Below, piece by piece: positions 9,511 through 18,561 of a stretch of DNA of 35,312 nucleotides. The position numbers and the translations under genes are program-made. The stretch's first letter is position 1, and the number at the start of each line of letters is the position of its first letter. The notes below the pieces were generated by a model. It worked only from the letters and a program-made list of their open reading frames with translations. It was not told the origin of the DNA and searched no databases. Location: assembly GCA_003427395.1 (NCBI GenBank), contig BFEA01000013.1:1062507-1097818 (forward strand), given 5' to 3'. The DNA comes from Chara braunii. Lineage: Eukaryota > Streptophyta > Charophyceae > Charales > Characeae.

Positions 9511-9810
9511 GTAGGGCAGGGACGTAACAGACAGTACCAGGTTCACTTTATGTATCACCGGTTGGACGATGTATATTGGATTCCCAAAAAGGAACTGCTG
9601 CGCAGCGCACCTCGCATTGTTAATGCCTATGAGCGACAAATCGCCTCTTATGTTGTACTTCAAATCTCTGCGAAAAATCTCTGCAAAACTTACTGCGATA
9701 CAATACTCCCAAAATATCTTTGCTTTGTTTGCTTACGACGCGTTTGTCAGGGACTCGGACCGAGTTACTCGGTCGAAGGGACCTCGCTCTTAAAGGGGGG
9801 GGTAGTGTGA
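9511..9810 (+). pseudogene. Element F: C-terminal end of a Ty3/Gypsy pol, plus strand
   Basis: The open frame reads RQYQVHFMYHRLDDVYWIPK, then ELLRSAPRIVNAYERQIA. This is a chromodomain-like C-terminus followed by the same pol-end phrase as elements D and E, but in the opposite orientation. The frame runs through the polypurine tract and ends at TGA 9808-9810, inside the first bases of the LTR, as is common in Gypsy elements. An in-frame TAG at 9505 closes it upstream, so only about 100 residues survive. The remainder of F is not seen on the low-coordinate side. Confidence 0.75.
9792..9805 (+). other. Polypurine tract of element F
   Basis: AAAGGGGGGGGTAG lies directly before TGTGATAACATG, the TG start of a plus-strand 3' LTR. 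This tract would prime plus-strand DNA synthesis. It is the clearest PPT in the window. Confidence 0.8.
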
Positions 9811-11050
9811 TAACATGACCAAACACAGACTGAGACACACAACTGATTTGTGAGTTTGCCCTTGGACTGAATGTCTTGCTGAGTTTCCCGCTTCCTACTA
9901 AGTTCTCCAAGTCTGTGTGTGTGCACGCTTGCTGGTGTGCATGTTTGTCTGAGTGCTTGATGGCTTGAGTGTGTGTGTGACCCGCAAGGGCACTTGTTTG
10001 TTTGTTGGGCCGTCAGGGCCGGTACTTACCTGTGGCCGTGACATTGAGGATTGCAGCGGGGGAAAACACTCAAGTGGCGGGGGAAGAGGCCCACAATACT
10101 TGAAGCAGCGGGGAAACACTTAAGTTGCAAGTAGGCCGGTACCACACCCTGAAGAGGTAGATGTGCCGGGTACTCGAGGTTGAGCAGAAGAAGACAAAGG
10201 TGGCATTTTTAGAGGCCCCGTAGTTGCAGGTTAGGTCTAGGCGGGTACCAGTCCAACCAGTCTGAGTCTAGGGCCTGTACGGGCAATATCAGAGTCTGCA
10301 ATGATGTTGCGCTCCGGAAGGGAGGAGGTACCGTTGCTTAGAAGGTCGAGCGGCTTGGAAGTCACCACCCAAGAGGCAAGCAGGCCGCTATATCTCCAGG
10401 CCGGGCGAAGAGCCCAACCTCATTATCGGTGGGCAAGTTTGGCGACACATTGGTTCGAGCGCTGGCTGGAGCAACGCTGCTGGGAAGTTGCAAGGACACG
10501 GAGGAAGAAGAAGGCCAAGGCTGAGGAGCAGCGCCAAAGATACTTACCTGGCTATGGTGGCAGCCATCTTCATCACCTTGGTGGCCGCTGCATCAGGAAG
10601 GCCCCAGCTGGGGGTAGAGCTACACCAAGAAGCTTTCGGGCAGAGTCAGGCATGGCGGCCTGAGCTAGAGCAGCCATAGCTGCTTTGGGTTGTCCTTTGG
10701 GCATCTGGGGTACACCTAGTAGTTCGCCATAGCCTCAGCCTATGAGAGTGAAGAGTGAGGGAGGCGGCCATGGCTATGGTGGACCTCAAGTGATACCTGC
10801 AGTAGAAGAGGGATTCGGGCATTGATTCTGGTTCAATCATTCAACATTGTACTATTATTTCTTGTGTGAATAAGAGAGGAGGAGATAAGGAGGAGGAGAG
10901 TGATTGGCAAAGAAGAAGAGCTTTCTCATTTTTCTATGCCGGTGTACATCATTTTGTTCTTCTTTCTTTCTTCTTCTTCTTCTCCTAACCTTCTCTCTCC
11001 TCTCAAGTTCATTCATTTCTTTTTGCAATTAGACGACAATATACTATCTG
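9806..11050 (+). repeat. 3' LTR of element F (right end not exact)
   Basis: It begins TGTGATAACATG immediately after the PPT and shows no coding signal. A polypyrimidine tract (10955-10995) and a purine-rich stretch (10870-10920) lie near its distal end. The limit is set by the return of element E integrase text on the minus strand at about 11060. No second copy of this LTR is in the window, so the exact CA end cannot be fixed. Confidence 0.6.
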
Positions 11051-11059
11051 TTGGATGTG

Positions 11060-11789
11060 TATCTTGAAATTGGCCAGAATCATAAGACATTCCCCTTGGA
11101 TCAAACTATGGATCTTCTCACTGTTGGGAATGCATAGTTGATCAGCTACGTTAGTCTTCTCGAATAACAACCCATCTGTAGTGCGGTAATCTGGTTCAGA
11201 TTTTGGGGACTCAACTCTCTTGAGGAGGTCGCTATAAATAGGGTCACCTCTTTGACTTTTTGTTGCAGGTCTCTCCCTTTGTCCAGATAGTGTACTATCG
11301 CTCCAAAGTAATCGACTCTCCTACTTAGAGCGTCCACAATTACATTGTATTTTCCTTTAACAAGCTTGAGCTCAAAGTCAAATTGGTTTGTCTCTGCGGC
11401 CCACCTGGTAAGCTTAGTGTCATCTTGGCTTGCGTCTTCAGCCACCTCAATTTCTCGTGGTCTGAGTAGACTTTGAAGTGCCTCCCAAGCAAGTGATGCT
11501 TCCAATGGTCTAGCGCTTGTCTGAGAGCGTAGAGTTCCCTCTCGTAGGTAGATGTCGCTACCTTCTCCGAAGGCATCCTAGCAGACATGAACTCTATGGG
11601 TCTATACCCATTGCCATCATCTTGTTGTAGAACAACACCTATACCATACTGACTGGCATCAGTGATGACAACAGAGGGCAAGGATGGATCAACTACTTTG
11701 AGGACTGGGTACTCTATCAAAGCCTGCTTCAATTTTTTTAGGGCCGATGTACAATCTTGGCCCCACTTCCAGAGTGCTTTCTTTAGCAA
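11060..11789 (-). pseudogene. Element E RNase H and start of integrase zinc finger
   Basis: RNase H is complete in motifs: VITDASQYGIGVVLQQ, STYERELYALRQAL, VYSDHEKLRWLKTQ and VIVDALSRR, across two overlapping frames (11340-11789 and 11146-11505) with a frameshift between. The text then enters the linker and the first integrase zinc-finger residues (GECHD with a two-base insertion). It loses homology near 11060, where the element F LTR ends. The zinc-finger Cys pair and all of the catalytic core are missing here. Confidence 0.85.
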
Positions 11790-12621
11790 CCTGCAAAGGG
11801 CGGGCAGCGATGCTAGAGAAGTTCCTCACGAACTTCCTGTAGTAATTTGCCAACCCTAGGAACGACCGCAACTCTGTCAATGTGCGGGGAGTCGGCCAAT
11901 CTCTAATCGTTGCTATCTTGCTGTTCTCAGGCTTTATGCCATCTCCGTCTAAAACATGGCTCGAGTACAATACCTGTGTCTTGGCCCACTCACACTTCTT
12001 TGCGTTGATCTTGAAGTTAGCTTCTGTTAGCTTCTCCAAGACCTGCCCCAGATGAGCCTCATGGTCCTGGAGGGTCTTGCTAAACACTAGAATATCATCT
12101 AGATATGCAATCACAAATCTATCTAACCACCTCAAATGAGCCTCATGGTCTTGGAGGGTCTTGCTAAACACTAGAATACCATCTAGATATGCAATCACAG
12201 ATCTATCTAACCACGCCCTAAACATATCGTTCATACAACGCTGAAATGTGGTCGGTGCATTGGTTAGTCTAAAGGGCATCACTATAAACTCGTAATGCCA
12301 GTATCTATTCCTGAACGCCTTCTTGTATTGATCATCAGGATGAACCTCTATCTTATGATAGCCTGATTTCAAGTCTATCTTGGAGAAATATTTTTAACCC
12401 TGCACCCGATCCAACAGGTCATCTATCCGGGGGAGTGGTTCTGCATTGTTCACTGTGACGGCGTTGAGACCCCTATAGTTAATACACATTCTTAACTCTC
12501 CCTCTTTCTTAGGGACGAACATAACAGGCGTTCTAAATGGAGACGAACTGGGCCTAATCCAACCCTTCTCGAGGAGTTCGTCTAATTGCTTGCATAACTC
12601 CTCTAACTCCCTTGGGGACAT
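11689..12621 (-). pseudogene. Element E reverse transcriptase with duplicated catalytic motif
   Basis: Fingers start at 12621 with [20 protein letters not shown] and carry [20 protein letters not shown]. An in-frame TAA near 12395 replaces the conserved Cys codon before [14 protein letters not shown]. The palm frame (12372 downward) has [14 protein letters not shown], then two consecutive copies of a 28-residue unit. The first copy contains YLDG (12178-12189) and the second YLDD (12094-12105). The thumb follows (RDWPTPRTLTELRSFLGL, NYYRKFVRNFSS). The duplication keeps the frame but inserts a whole extra palm hairpin, and its first copy lacks the second catalytic Asp. Enzyme activity is very unlikely given this and the stop. 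Confidence 0.9.
12051..12214. repeat. 84-bp tandem duplication inside the RT palm
   Basis: 12051-12130 and 12135-12214 are two copies of an 80-base core with a period of 84 bases (28 codons) and about 4-5 differences. The unit encodes WLDR..IAYLDxILVFSK and the start of the next helix. Divergence between copies suggests the duplication is not a simple assembly error. Confidence 0.9.
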
Positions 12622-12766
12622 TCTATATACAGTTCCCTTAGGAGCCCTACGGCTAGGCTCTTATCTCAATGCGATGCTGGATTGGCCGCGACACTACTCC
12701 AGTAGGCGGCTCAAACAAATCTGCATATTCCTGCAGCAGCTTGCCGATGCGAGGGTCAATCGACTC
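12622..12766 (-). pseudogene. Element E protease-to-RT linker, left of the MITE
   Basis: Minus-strand remnant of the segment joining protease to RT. It corresponds to 22845-23040 of element C, which shares the phrase around CTAACATAGGTTACAAA on the other side of the insert. It ends at the TTAA flank of the MITE. Confidence 0.6.
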
Positions 12767-12770
12767 TTAA

Positions 12771-13150
12771 TGGAAGGCCAAAATTTTGACGAATTATGGC
12801 GAAATTTTCACCGAAACTGCCATATTTTCCTGAATTTTTACTTTTTTCTTGATTTTTCTTTTTGCTTGATATGTATGTGCTTTAGGGTATATCTGTATTC
12901 AATTTCGCCATATTTGGACGAGTAACGAAAAACTTAGCAAAAACATCGGACTCGATGAACGATCTGGCGAACTCCGAAAGCTACTCCGAATAAGGTTTTA
13001 TAGTGCTTTTGAGTTTGTTTTTTTCTGTTTTTTTTTTGCCTGTTTGTTTTTTTGTTGTTTGTATTATGACCCTGAATGGTTTGCTCGCAAAAATTTCGAC
13101 AACATTGCTTGTAGCGACGCGGCAAAAAACCCTGAAATTTTGGCCTTCCA
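12771..13150. mobile_element. MITE-like DNA transposon, 380 bp, flanked by TTAA
   Basis: The ends are perfect 16-base terminal inverted repeats: TGGAAGGCCAAAATTT at 12771-12786 and its reverse complement at 13135-13150. TTAA flanks both sides (12767-12770 and 13151-13154). The interior is AT-rich, non-coding, and has inner inverted copies of an ATGGCGAAATT-type word. It splits the protease-RT linker of element E. TTAA is the piggyBac-type target. A TA duplication with TIRs starting AT (mariner-like) fits equally well because the four flanking bases are symmetrical. No transposase is encoded. Confidence 0.85.
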
Positions 13151-13200
13151 TTAACCGCTAGTGTCTTTAGGCTCAGTAGTCGGTCTAACATAGGTTACAA

Positions 13201-13204
<4 letters not shown>

Positions 13205-13237
<33 letters not shown>
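13205..13237. repeat. Poly-T tract, 33 bases
   Basis: An uninterrupted run of 33 T lies in the linker of element E, about 50 bases from the MITE. It sits inside former coding sequence, so it arose after inactivation or is a sequencing or assembly expansion. On the minus strand it is poly-A, but no retroposed gene precedes it. Confidence 0.9.
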
Positions 13238-13241
<4 letters not shown>

Positions 13242-14028
13242 GACTTGTTCTTCTAGCTGTTGCTTCTTCACTAACCTTGCGAGTACAGAAGCGCTGAGGC
13301 AGCGATGTGCTAAGGGGTTGTCTACCCCTAACACATGAAGCAGGTGAGCAGTTTTAACTTCACCTGATGGGCTAGGGAGCCTACACTTGAGCTCTTTCAA
13401 ATGGAGTGTGGGCCTTGCTGCCTCTCCCCAGTCCATTCCGAGGACCATATCGAATGGAAGATTATCCTCTACGAGGAGAGTTAGGGAATGGAGGACTCTC
13501 TCTACCTTCCCATCTTTCTCTAGGCGAAAATATGCCTGGACTCTGTCAACGTAATCCTCGATTCGCATAGTGCGATTGTCTGCGAGGATACTGACTATAT
13601 GGGTTTTTCTAATTTTTGGACTTTCAAATTCAACTTCAACTTTTGTAGCGCTTTACGACTAATGTAGCTTCGGGTGGCCCCACTGTCTATATGGGCCCCT
13701 ACTTTGCCTCTAAAAACCTCTACATCTACTAACACTAGTTGTCCCTTTCCATCCTTTCTCATCTTGGCCCAGGTTGGCATCCTCTCCTTCAACGTGTTTG
13801 CCAGACCTGTGAGGGAAGTGCCTAGAGAGACTCTAACGCAAGCAGTCTCTGGACAACAACCTAGGCACTGGCCAGCAACCTCTGCCATTGACACACGTGG
13901 TGTGGGAGTTCCTCTATGGTGTACGCACTCTTCTCGACATGGTCTAGGGGTAAGGGCAGTTGCGACCCCTACTGGCGGCTGCCTTTTGCTGCCTCTGCAA
14001 CAGCTCGCTGGCCATGTATACATTTGGG
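13236..14028 (-). pseudogene. Element E retropepsin-like protease
   Basis: The active site D-S-G is intact at 13679-13687 in the context AHIDSGATRSYIS. It is followed by LKLNLKVQKLEKP and, in the next frame (13236-13568), by YVDRVQAYF and the domain end MVLGMDWGEAARPTLH. Two frames with a break near 13580 are needed. The upstream part is a low-complexity spacer after the zinc knuckle. In Gypsy elements this protease cuts Gag-Pol into its products. The catalytic triplet is preserved here, unlike in element A. Confidence 0.85.
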
Positions 14029-14070
14029 GCAATATTTGATAATATGCCCCGGATCACAGCAGTAGATGCA
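14029..14070 (-). pseudogene. Element E CCHC zinc knuckle
   Basis: The minus strand encodes CIYCCDPGHIIKYC, an exact C-X2-C-X4-H-X4-C zinc knuckle that would bind element RNA at the nucleocapsid end of Gag. It lies between the basic Gly-Arg-rich linker (14109-14427) and the protease. The corresponding position in element C ends in Tyr instead of Cys. Confidence 0.85.
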
Positions 14071-15920
14071 TTGATATGCATCTATCCTTTTCTGCCACAC
14101 GGTCTGCTCTAAACCCAGCGCTTCCCAGGGTCTGCCTTGCGGCAGGCCAGGGTGTTATTCACCCCTCCTGGGAGGTGATCGATAAGAACGAGGACGATTT
14201 TGCGGGGGACCTTGACCCCTACCTCACTCTTGGCGGTTTCTCTCTGCCGCCAACCCCTGATCGCCCTGTCCTCGACTACCAGAGGCCCGACCCCCTTGGC
14301 CTTGGCCTCTCCCTCTTCCTTGCGGCCTCCCTCCAACCGCAACAGCAACATAAGTCCTCCTCTGACTAGTGCCATTGTCCTCCTCTTCTAGGCTCCACTC
14401 TATGTGATTGTAGGGGACCTCCTCCATACCACCTTCAACTAACGCAAGGATCGGATGATCCTTGGCTCAGACTTGGCCAGAGATGGTACGACCTTTGCAC
14501 TTCTGCCCCTTGTCCAAATCTTTGTGCCAGAAAGTAGATGCTGACATGGATTGGGCTTCAAAAGACACCACCTCCCTACTCAATGTATCGTAGGTCATGG
14601 TGGGTTGTTTACGCATCTCAAAGAAGTGCCCGTGCAAAGCATCAGACATGGCACGGAAGAATAGTTGGACTAGTTGGGTCTTAGTTACCCGATGTCCAGG
14701 AACGGCAACCAACTCGTCCATGACACCCTTGAGTGCCCTGACACTCTTCCACTGACGGGAGTGGATGGTTTGCAGCTTGTCAGAGGCTCTAAGCCCCCGA
14801 GTGGCATCTGCAAAACGCTTGCGAAGCAACTTTAAAAATTCGCTCAGGGGGGGATGATGGAATAAGCCACCATGTCATTTTCGCATTTAGCGGCGTAGGG
14901 CAAGTGATCTAGTGAAGCTAGATGCTTCATCTTTGAGGGCGTGGAAGGCGATAAGGACTTACTTCCTAGGCAAGATGTTCTGGAGGTGAACATAAGAATT
15001 AATGTTCGCCACCCAGTTGTCAAAGTTCTCCCCTTTATTCCCACTGTAGAAGTCAGGGAACTTCATTTTCATTGACTCTCTACGGGGGCGGGCTTCCTGC
15101 TCCTTTGGAGCAGCAAGCTTCGTGTCTTCTATGATGCCTGTGCAAAACCGCTCTGTATTTTATATCCTTGCCTTCATTTCAGTGCCCACATGCATCACCA
15201 TCTCGCGCGCAAACTCTCTAAAGCCCAAGCGTATGGACGGTAAGGCTATATCGTGGCCCCTCACGAACTAACATTGTTCTTGTTGGGCCTTCGCCAGGAG
15301 TTCTATGTTTCGAGCCAGAATTTCTATTTTTCCCTATAGATCAGCCTGGCCTTCCATCTGCCTTCTCTGCTCATCTACCACCCTCAACTCGTTCTCCGTT
15401 TCATCTGCTGCCTCTATCCGTCTCCTCTTCTCTCTCGTGAGGCGAAGTTTCCACACCAACCTTTTCTCTTCTTCCATTGTCTGGCGGCGTAGGGAATCTT
15501 CCTCCGCCTTCAACTCCCTCATCACCTCCTCCTGTTTTGTCCTGGGGACATACAACACTTCTTTTTCTTCTCAAGGGACAGGTTAGCGACGCACTCTAAC
15601 ACCTTCTCCATCCACTGATCCTCTTTCTTCGCGTCGCTAAACTCCCCTATTTCCCTTCTAACATTTCTTTCCAAGGGGACTTCTTCCTCTACTTCTTCTC
15701 TACTGCCTTTAACTTCTCTTCTTCTTCTTTCTTCAATCTCTCCATTTCCTCGTCCAGCTTCTTCTTCTTCATCACTTGCTCCTCCAATAAGGTCAACTTC
15801 TTCGTCTGCTTACTTTATCAACTCCTTCTTCGCCTCCTTTTCTTTTCTTTCTTTTAGCAGGGCGGCAGCTTGCGCTTCTTGAGCCTTAGTATACGGGGTG
15901 GTGCTCGTACCGCTTCGCAG

Positions 15921-15930
<10 letters not shown>
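14071..15930 (-). pseudogene. Element E gag
   Basis: Gag text begins just below the CT microsatellite with TSTTPYTKAQEAQAAALL, but no ATG precedes it in frame; the microsatellite has probably replaced the start. A long Glu/Lys/Arg coiled coil follows (15334-15900). The capsid-like domain is next (14467-15044), with FADATRGLRASDKLQTIH, RQWKSVRALKGVMDELV and KGRTISGQV. A Gly/Arg-rich basic segment (14109-14427) precedes the zinc knuckle. Element C carries the same blocks in the same order. Several stops and frameshifts interrupt it. Confidence 0.8.

Positions 15931-15978
<48 letters not shown>
15930..15978. repeat. CT/GA microsatellite at the element E gag start
   Basis: About 24 CT units. It lies between the PBS and the gag text, where the start codon would be expected. 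Element C has a CT tract and a CG tract in the equivalent leader (32519-32562). Confidence 0.9.
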
Positions 15979-15980
<2 letters not shown>

Positions 15981-16092
15981 TTGTCGTCGTCGTTGTCTGT
16001 GCAGGTACACAGCGTCTTCCTGCAATAACGCACCTATGGCGCCTCCTTCTTCCTCTTGACGACGACGATGGCGGGTGGAACAGCAGGAACCA

Positions 16093-16104
16093 GCTTTGAT
16101 ACCA
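16093..16104 (-). other. Primer binding site of element E
   Basis: The minus strand reads TGGTATCAAAGC, one mismatch from the plant initiator tRNA-Met site. One base separates it from the LTR boundary at 16106. Confidence 0.85.
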
Positions 16105-16105
16105 A

Positions 16106-17029
16106 TGCAATCAGACTCGTCTTCTTTCTTACTCAGCATGAATGAGAACAGATGGCAATTCACACTGGTGCCAGGCGCCCACACAAAGCTCAGAGATATC
16201 AAGGCCGAGAACACAGTTCAGATTCAAACTCGCTTCGAATGACTATGGCACCCGTGCGTCCTCACAACACCCTTTTGACACTCACATGCATGCTACTCTG
16301 GATGCTCAGAGATATCAAGGCCAACAACTGTTCACACGCATGCTACTCTGGATGTCCCTGGATGTCCCACACACGCACACAGTTCACTGGACACTCACAC
16401 ATACTCGCTATGGCCTATCTTCTAACCCATAGCAGCTATCGCTGCCGCCTGCCCTCTGCTACTAGCGGCTTTGGCCGCTTCATCTCCCTCACTGCCCTCT
16501 TCTCCCTCGGGCACCTGCAGACCTCTTGCACAAGTCGCTCAGGCAGCGCTTCCGCACGGCTCGCAGTCTGAATGAATGAATAACTGGACGCTGCCTCTTG
16601 ATTTATACTTCGGTTGGTCGCTGGTCTGCTCCTTTCCTTCGGGCCTAGGATGCACACAGTCCCACATGGTACTTGCTGACTGGACAAGGTGTGACTGCGA
16701 CTGGGTACCGCTGACTGGACCTGGTAAGTCTGCCCACTTGCCCACTTTCCTACGGACTGCTTCTGAGACTCTCGAAGGGGCAGTCCAAGAAGACTCTAGA
16801 CCTTCCTACTTGCCCTTTCGGTACTGTAGCAGCTACGACTAAGGTTGACCCTTCAGACCTACAGCAGCTACGACCAGACGTGAGCTACGACTCCTACCCT
16901 ACAGGTACGCAGCTCGAACCTACTCAACCCTCGTATGTACAACAGCCTTAGACAGAGAACATTAGGGGCAGGTCTAGGGATCGAGACCTGGGATCTGCAT
17001 CTGCTACCACGAAGGTGAAAACCGTTTCA
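16106..17029 (-). repeat. 5' LTR of element E
   Basis: Plus-strand limits are TGCAATCAGACTCG and CCGTTTCA, giving 924 bp with TG...CA ends. The left boundary is set by the PBS and the 8486 copy. The right boundary comes from comparison with 7093, 33618 and the plus-oriented LTR starting TGAAACGG at 35128. A minus-strand TATA word (TATAAAT, 16601-16607) lies in a block shared with the element C LTR. CA-rich microsatellite-like stretches occur at 16360-16410. Confidence 0.8.
16601..16607 (-). promoter_or_regulatory. TATA box of the element E LTR
   Basis: TATAAAT on the minus strand, followed by the block CAAGAGGCAGCGTCCA and ATTCATTCATTC. The LTR of element C has the same arrangement (33153-33159), so the core promoter is conserved between the two families. 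Confidence 0.6.
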
Positions 17030-17059
17030 GCGGGCAGGAAAAGCCTGTTTAGCCATAGG

Positions 17060-17430
17060 TGGGCTGCGTACTGAGAAAAAGCCCTTCATATAGAAGGGCT
17101 GCTCCTGCTATACCAGAAGCAGGAGCTAGCCCAGTAGGTATCACACTAGACTTCTACCTTGCAGATTCAGGGATTGAAACTGTACCGAGCCATTGCAAAG
17201 GAGCATCTTGGTGCGGCCGATCTCAGCAGTGTGATCCATGAGATCGAGCGGCTCCAATCAGCCGCGCGGGGCTGAGGTGACCCCTGCGTGAGGGTGACAT
17301 CCATAAATCGAGTAACGGTCCAAATTTTTTTCGATCCCCGATAGGGATTGAACTCGGTCTGTAACAATGCGTGGCTGAAAAGCCACGCAGCGGATACTGA
17401 AGTGGCAGGGCGTTTTGCCCAAAACGGCAG
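17060..17430. repeat. Array of short perfect hairpins, right flank of element E
   Basis: Two back-to-back stems, 17080-17100 (AGCCCTTC/GAAGGGCT) and 17101-17126 (GCTCCTGCT/AGCAGGAGC), are enclosed by TGGGCT/AGCCCA (17060-17065 and 17128-17133), giving a three-way junction. Further stems: 17219-17245 (GATCTCA/TGAGATC), 17248-17265 (GCGGCT/AGCCGC), 17368-17389 (TGCGTGGCT/AGCCACGCA closing a GAAA tetraloop) and 17411-17426 (CGTTTTG/CAAAACG). No open frame matches a known family. Confidence 0.75.
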
Positions 17431-17640
17431 CATAGGAAACGGGGAGCAGTTCAGTTTGAGGTAAGTGTTTGTTTGTTTGTTTGTTTTCCTTTAGATTTTC
17501 TTTGAGATCTGTTTTAGATTTTCTTCTTTTTTATTTTTTTCTTATATTTCCCTTTTCTCGTTTTTACAAGCTGAAGGTTTTGCTCTGGGCTGCAGAGAGT
17601 TTTCCATCGATGGGATGAGCAACACGCCGGCCAACAGGTA

Positions 17641-17752
17641 AGTCTCCAACCCCGTGGCTGGCTTCACGATACTTCTATCGATAGGATGAGCAAAATCGAA
17701 TGAATCTACCGCTAGAACATGGAACTATACACTACTATATGTGTGTGTGTGT

Positions 17753-17807
<55 letters not shown>

Positions 17808-17808
17808 N

Positions 17809-17881
<73 letters not shown>

Positions 17882-17978
17882 GGGAGTCTCCAACGTGGCA
17901 GCTGGCCTCCTGGTGCTTCCATCTATAGGATGAGCAAAATCGAATGAATCTACTACTAGAACATGGAAATATACACTG
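17641..17978. repeat. TG/GA microsatellite flanked by 95-bp imperfect direct repeats
   Basis: A (TG)n tract (17740-17807), one N (17808) and a (GA)n tract (17809-17878) lie between two direct copies, 17641-17735 and 17885-17978. Both contain AGTCTCCAAC and AGGATGAGCAAAATCGAATG. A third partial copy of the ATCGATGGGATGAGCAA word occurs at about 17607. The N at the TG/GA switch suggests the assembler could not resolve the tract. Confidence 0.9.
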
Positions 17979-18091
17979 CCACATTGTTCCGCCCCCCCCC
18001 GTCGAGCTTGACTCTGTCATATACACTGCCAAATACAGGCGCAGGAGGAAAGAAGACTCTGTTGAGCTTGACTTTAGTTGTGACTTACTGC

Positions 18092-18561
18092 GCCCGTTCG
18101 TTTTGAAGAACGGGCAGCAGCAGCAGGGGAAGAAGACCGTGTTTTTCTAGTTCGTCGACTGAAAGGGTGCCTGTTCGTTTCGAACGACGGGCTGCCCCCT
18201 GCAGTAAAACGAGGGGCAGAGTGAAAAGGGAAAAAAAAAGGGGAAAAGAAGGGGAAACGGCGACGTATGTGGCCTAGGTAGTGGCTAGGTGAGTGTGTGA
18301 ATGTGTGTGAGTGTGAGCGGGGCTGAGTCTGTTCCTTTTTTTGAACAGGCTCAGTAATGGCTGAGGACAGTCATTCCCTGAAGCATGTGGCCTGACTAGG
18401 AGGCCAGGTGCTTCAGGGATTGAATGACCTTGGTTCCCCTAGGGGAACATCAAGGTTTGTGGCCCTTGATCGTGGGCTTAGATCAAGGGCCCATACGAGT
18501 TTCAAATTTTGACTGTGGGCAAAGTTGCTGCCCACAGTCTTCTACTGGCTATAAAAGCCAG
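18092..18561. repeat. Dense array of perfect hairpins
   Basis: Stems in order: 18092-18115 (GCCCGTTC/GAACGGGC), 18323-18354 (12 pairs, one G-T), 18375-18419 (TCCCTGAAGCA/TGCTTCAGGGA with an inner TGGCCT/AGGCCA), 18427-18456 (ACCTTG/CAAGGT around GTTCCCCTAGGGGAAC), 18461-18491 (GGCCCTTGATC/GATCAAGGGCC), 18511-18539 (GACTGTGGGCA/TGCCCACAGTC) and 18545-18561 (CTGGCT/AGCCAG with ATAAA in the loop). Six follow one another within 240 bases. I do not recognise the unit. The last stem contains TATAAAA, a possible plus-strand TATA box. Confidence 0.85.

Larger units (their letters stand above)
8486..17029 (-). mobile_element. Ty3/Gypsy retrotransposon E (two LTRs; interrupted and decayed)
   Basis: The 5' LTR is 16106-17029 with a PBS at 16093-16104; gag, protease, RT and RNase H follow towards lower coordinates. 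The integrase zinc finger breaks off near 11060, where the end of a plus-strand element (F) begins. A short pol tail (9279-9333) and a truncated 3' LTR (8486-9278) complete it. The two LTRs are over 90 percent alike by eye in the first 150 bases. A 5-bp target duplication is not clear: the flanks are GGTGG (left) and GCGGG (right). The gag capsid segments closely resemble those of element C, so E and C belong to one lineage. Confidence 0.8.

Noticed and set aside
10301-10679. Plus-strand open frames of 63-120 residues, 10.3-10.7 kb
   Set aside because: They lie inside the element F LTR, overlap each other in different frames and show no domain.
17030-17062. Target duplication GGTGG for element E (8481-8485 and 17058-17062)
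   Set aside because: It would require the LTR to end in CATA. The family ends in GTTTCA at 17029, where the next bases are GCGGG. Left open, but not annotated.
17325-17365. tRNA or SINE box B (GTTCAATCC on the minus strand)
   Set aside because: No cloverleaf can be built and no convincing box A lies at the right distance.
17700-18032. Open frames of Cys-Val and Arg-Glu repeats
   Set aside because: These are translations of the TG and GA microsatellites, without coding evidence.
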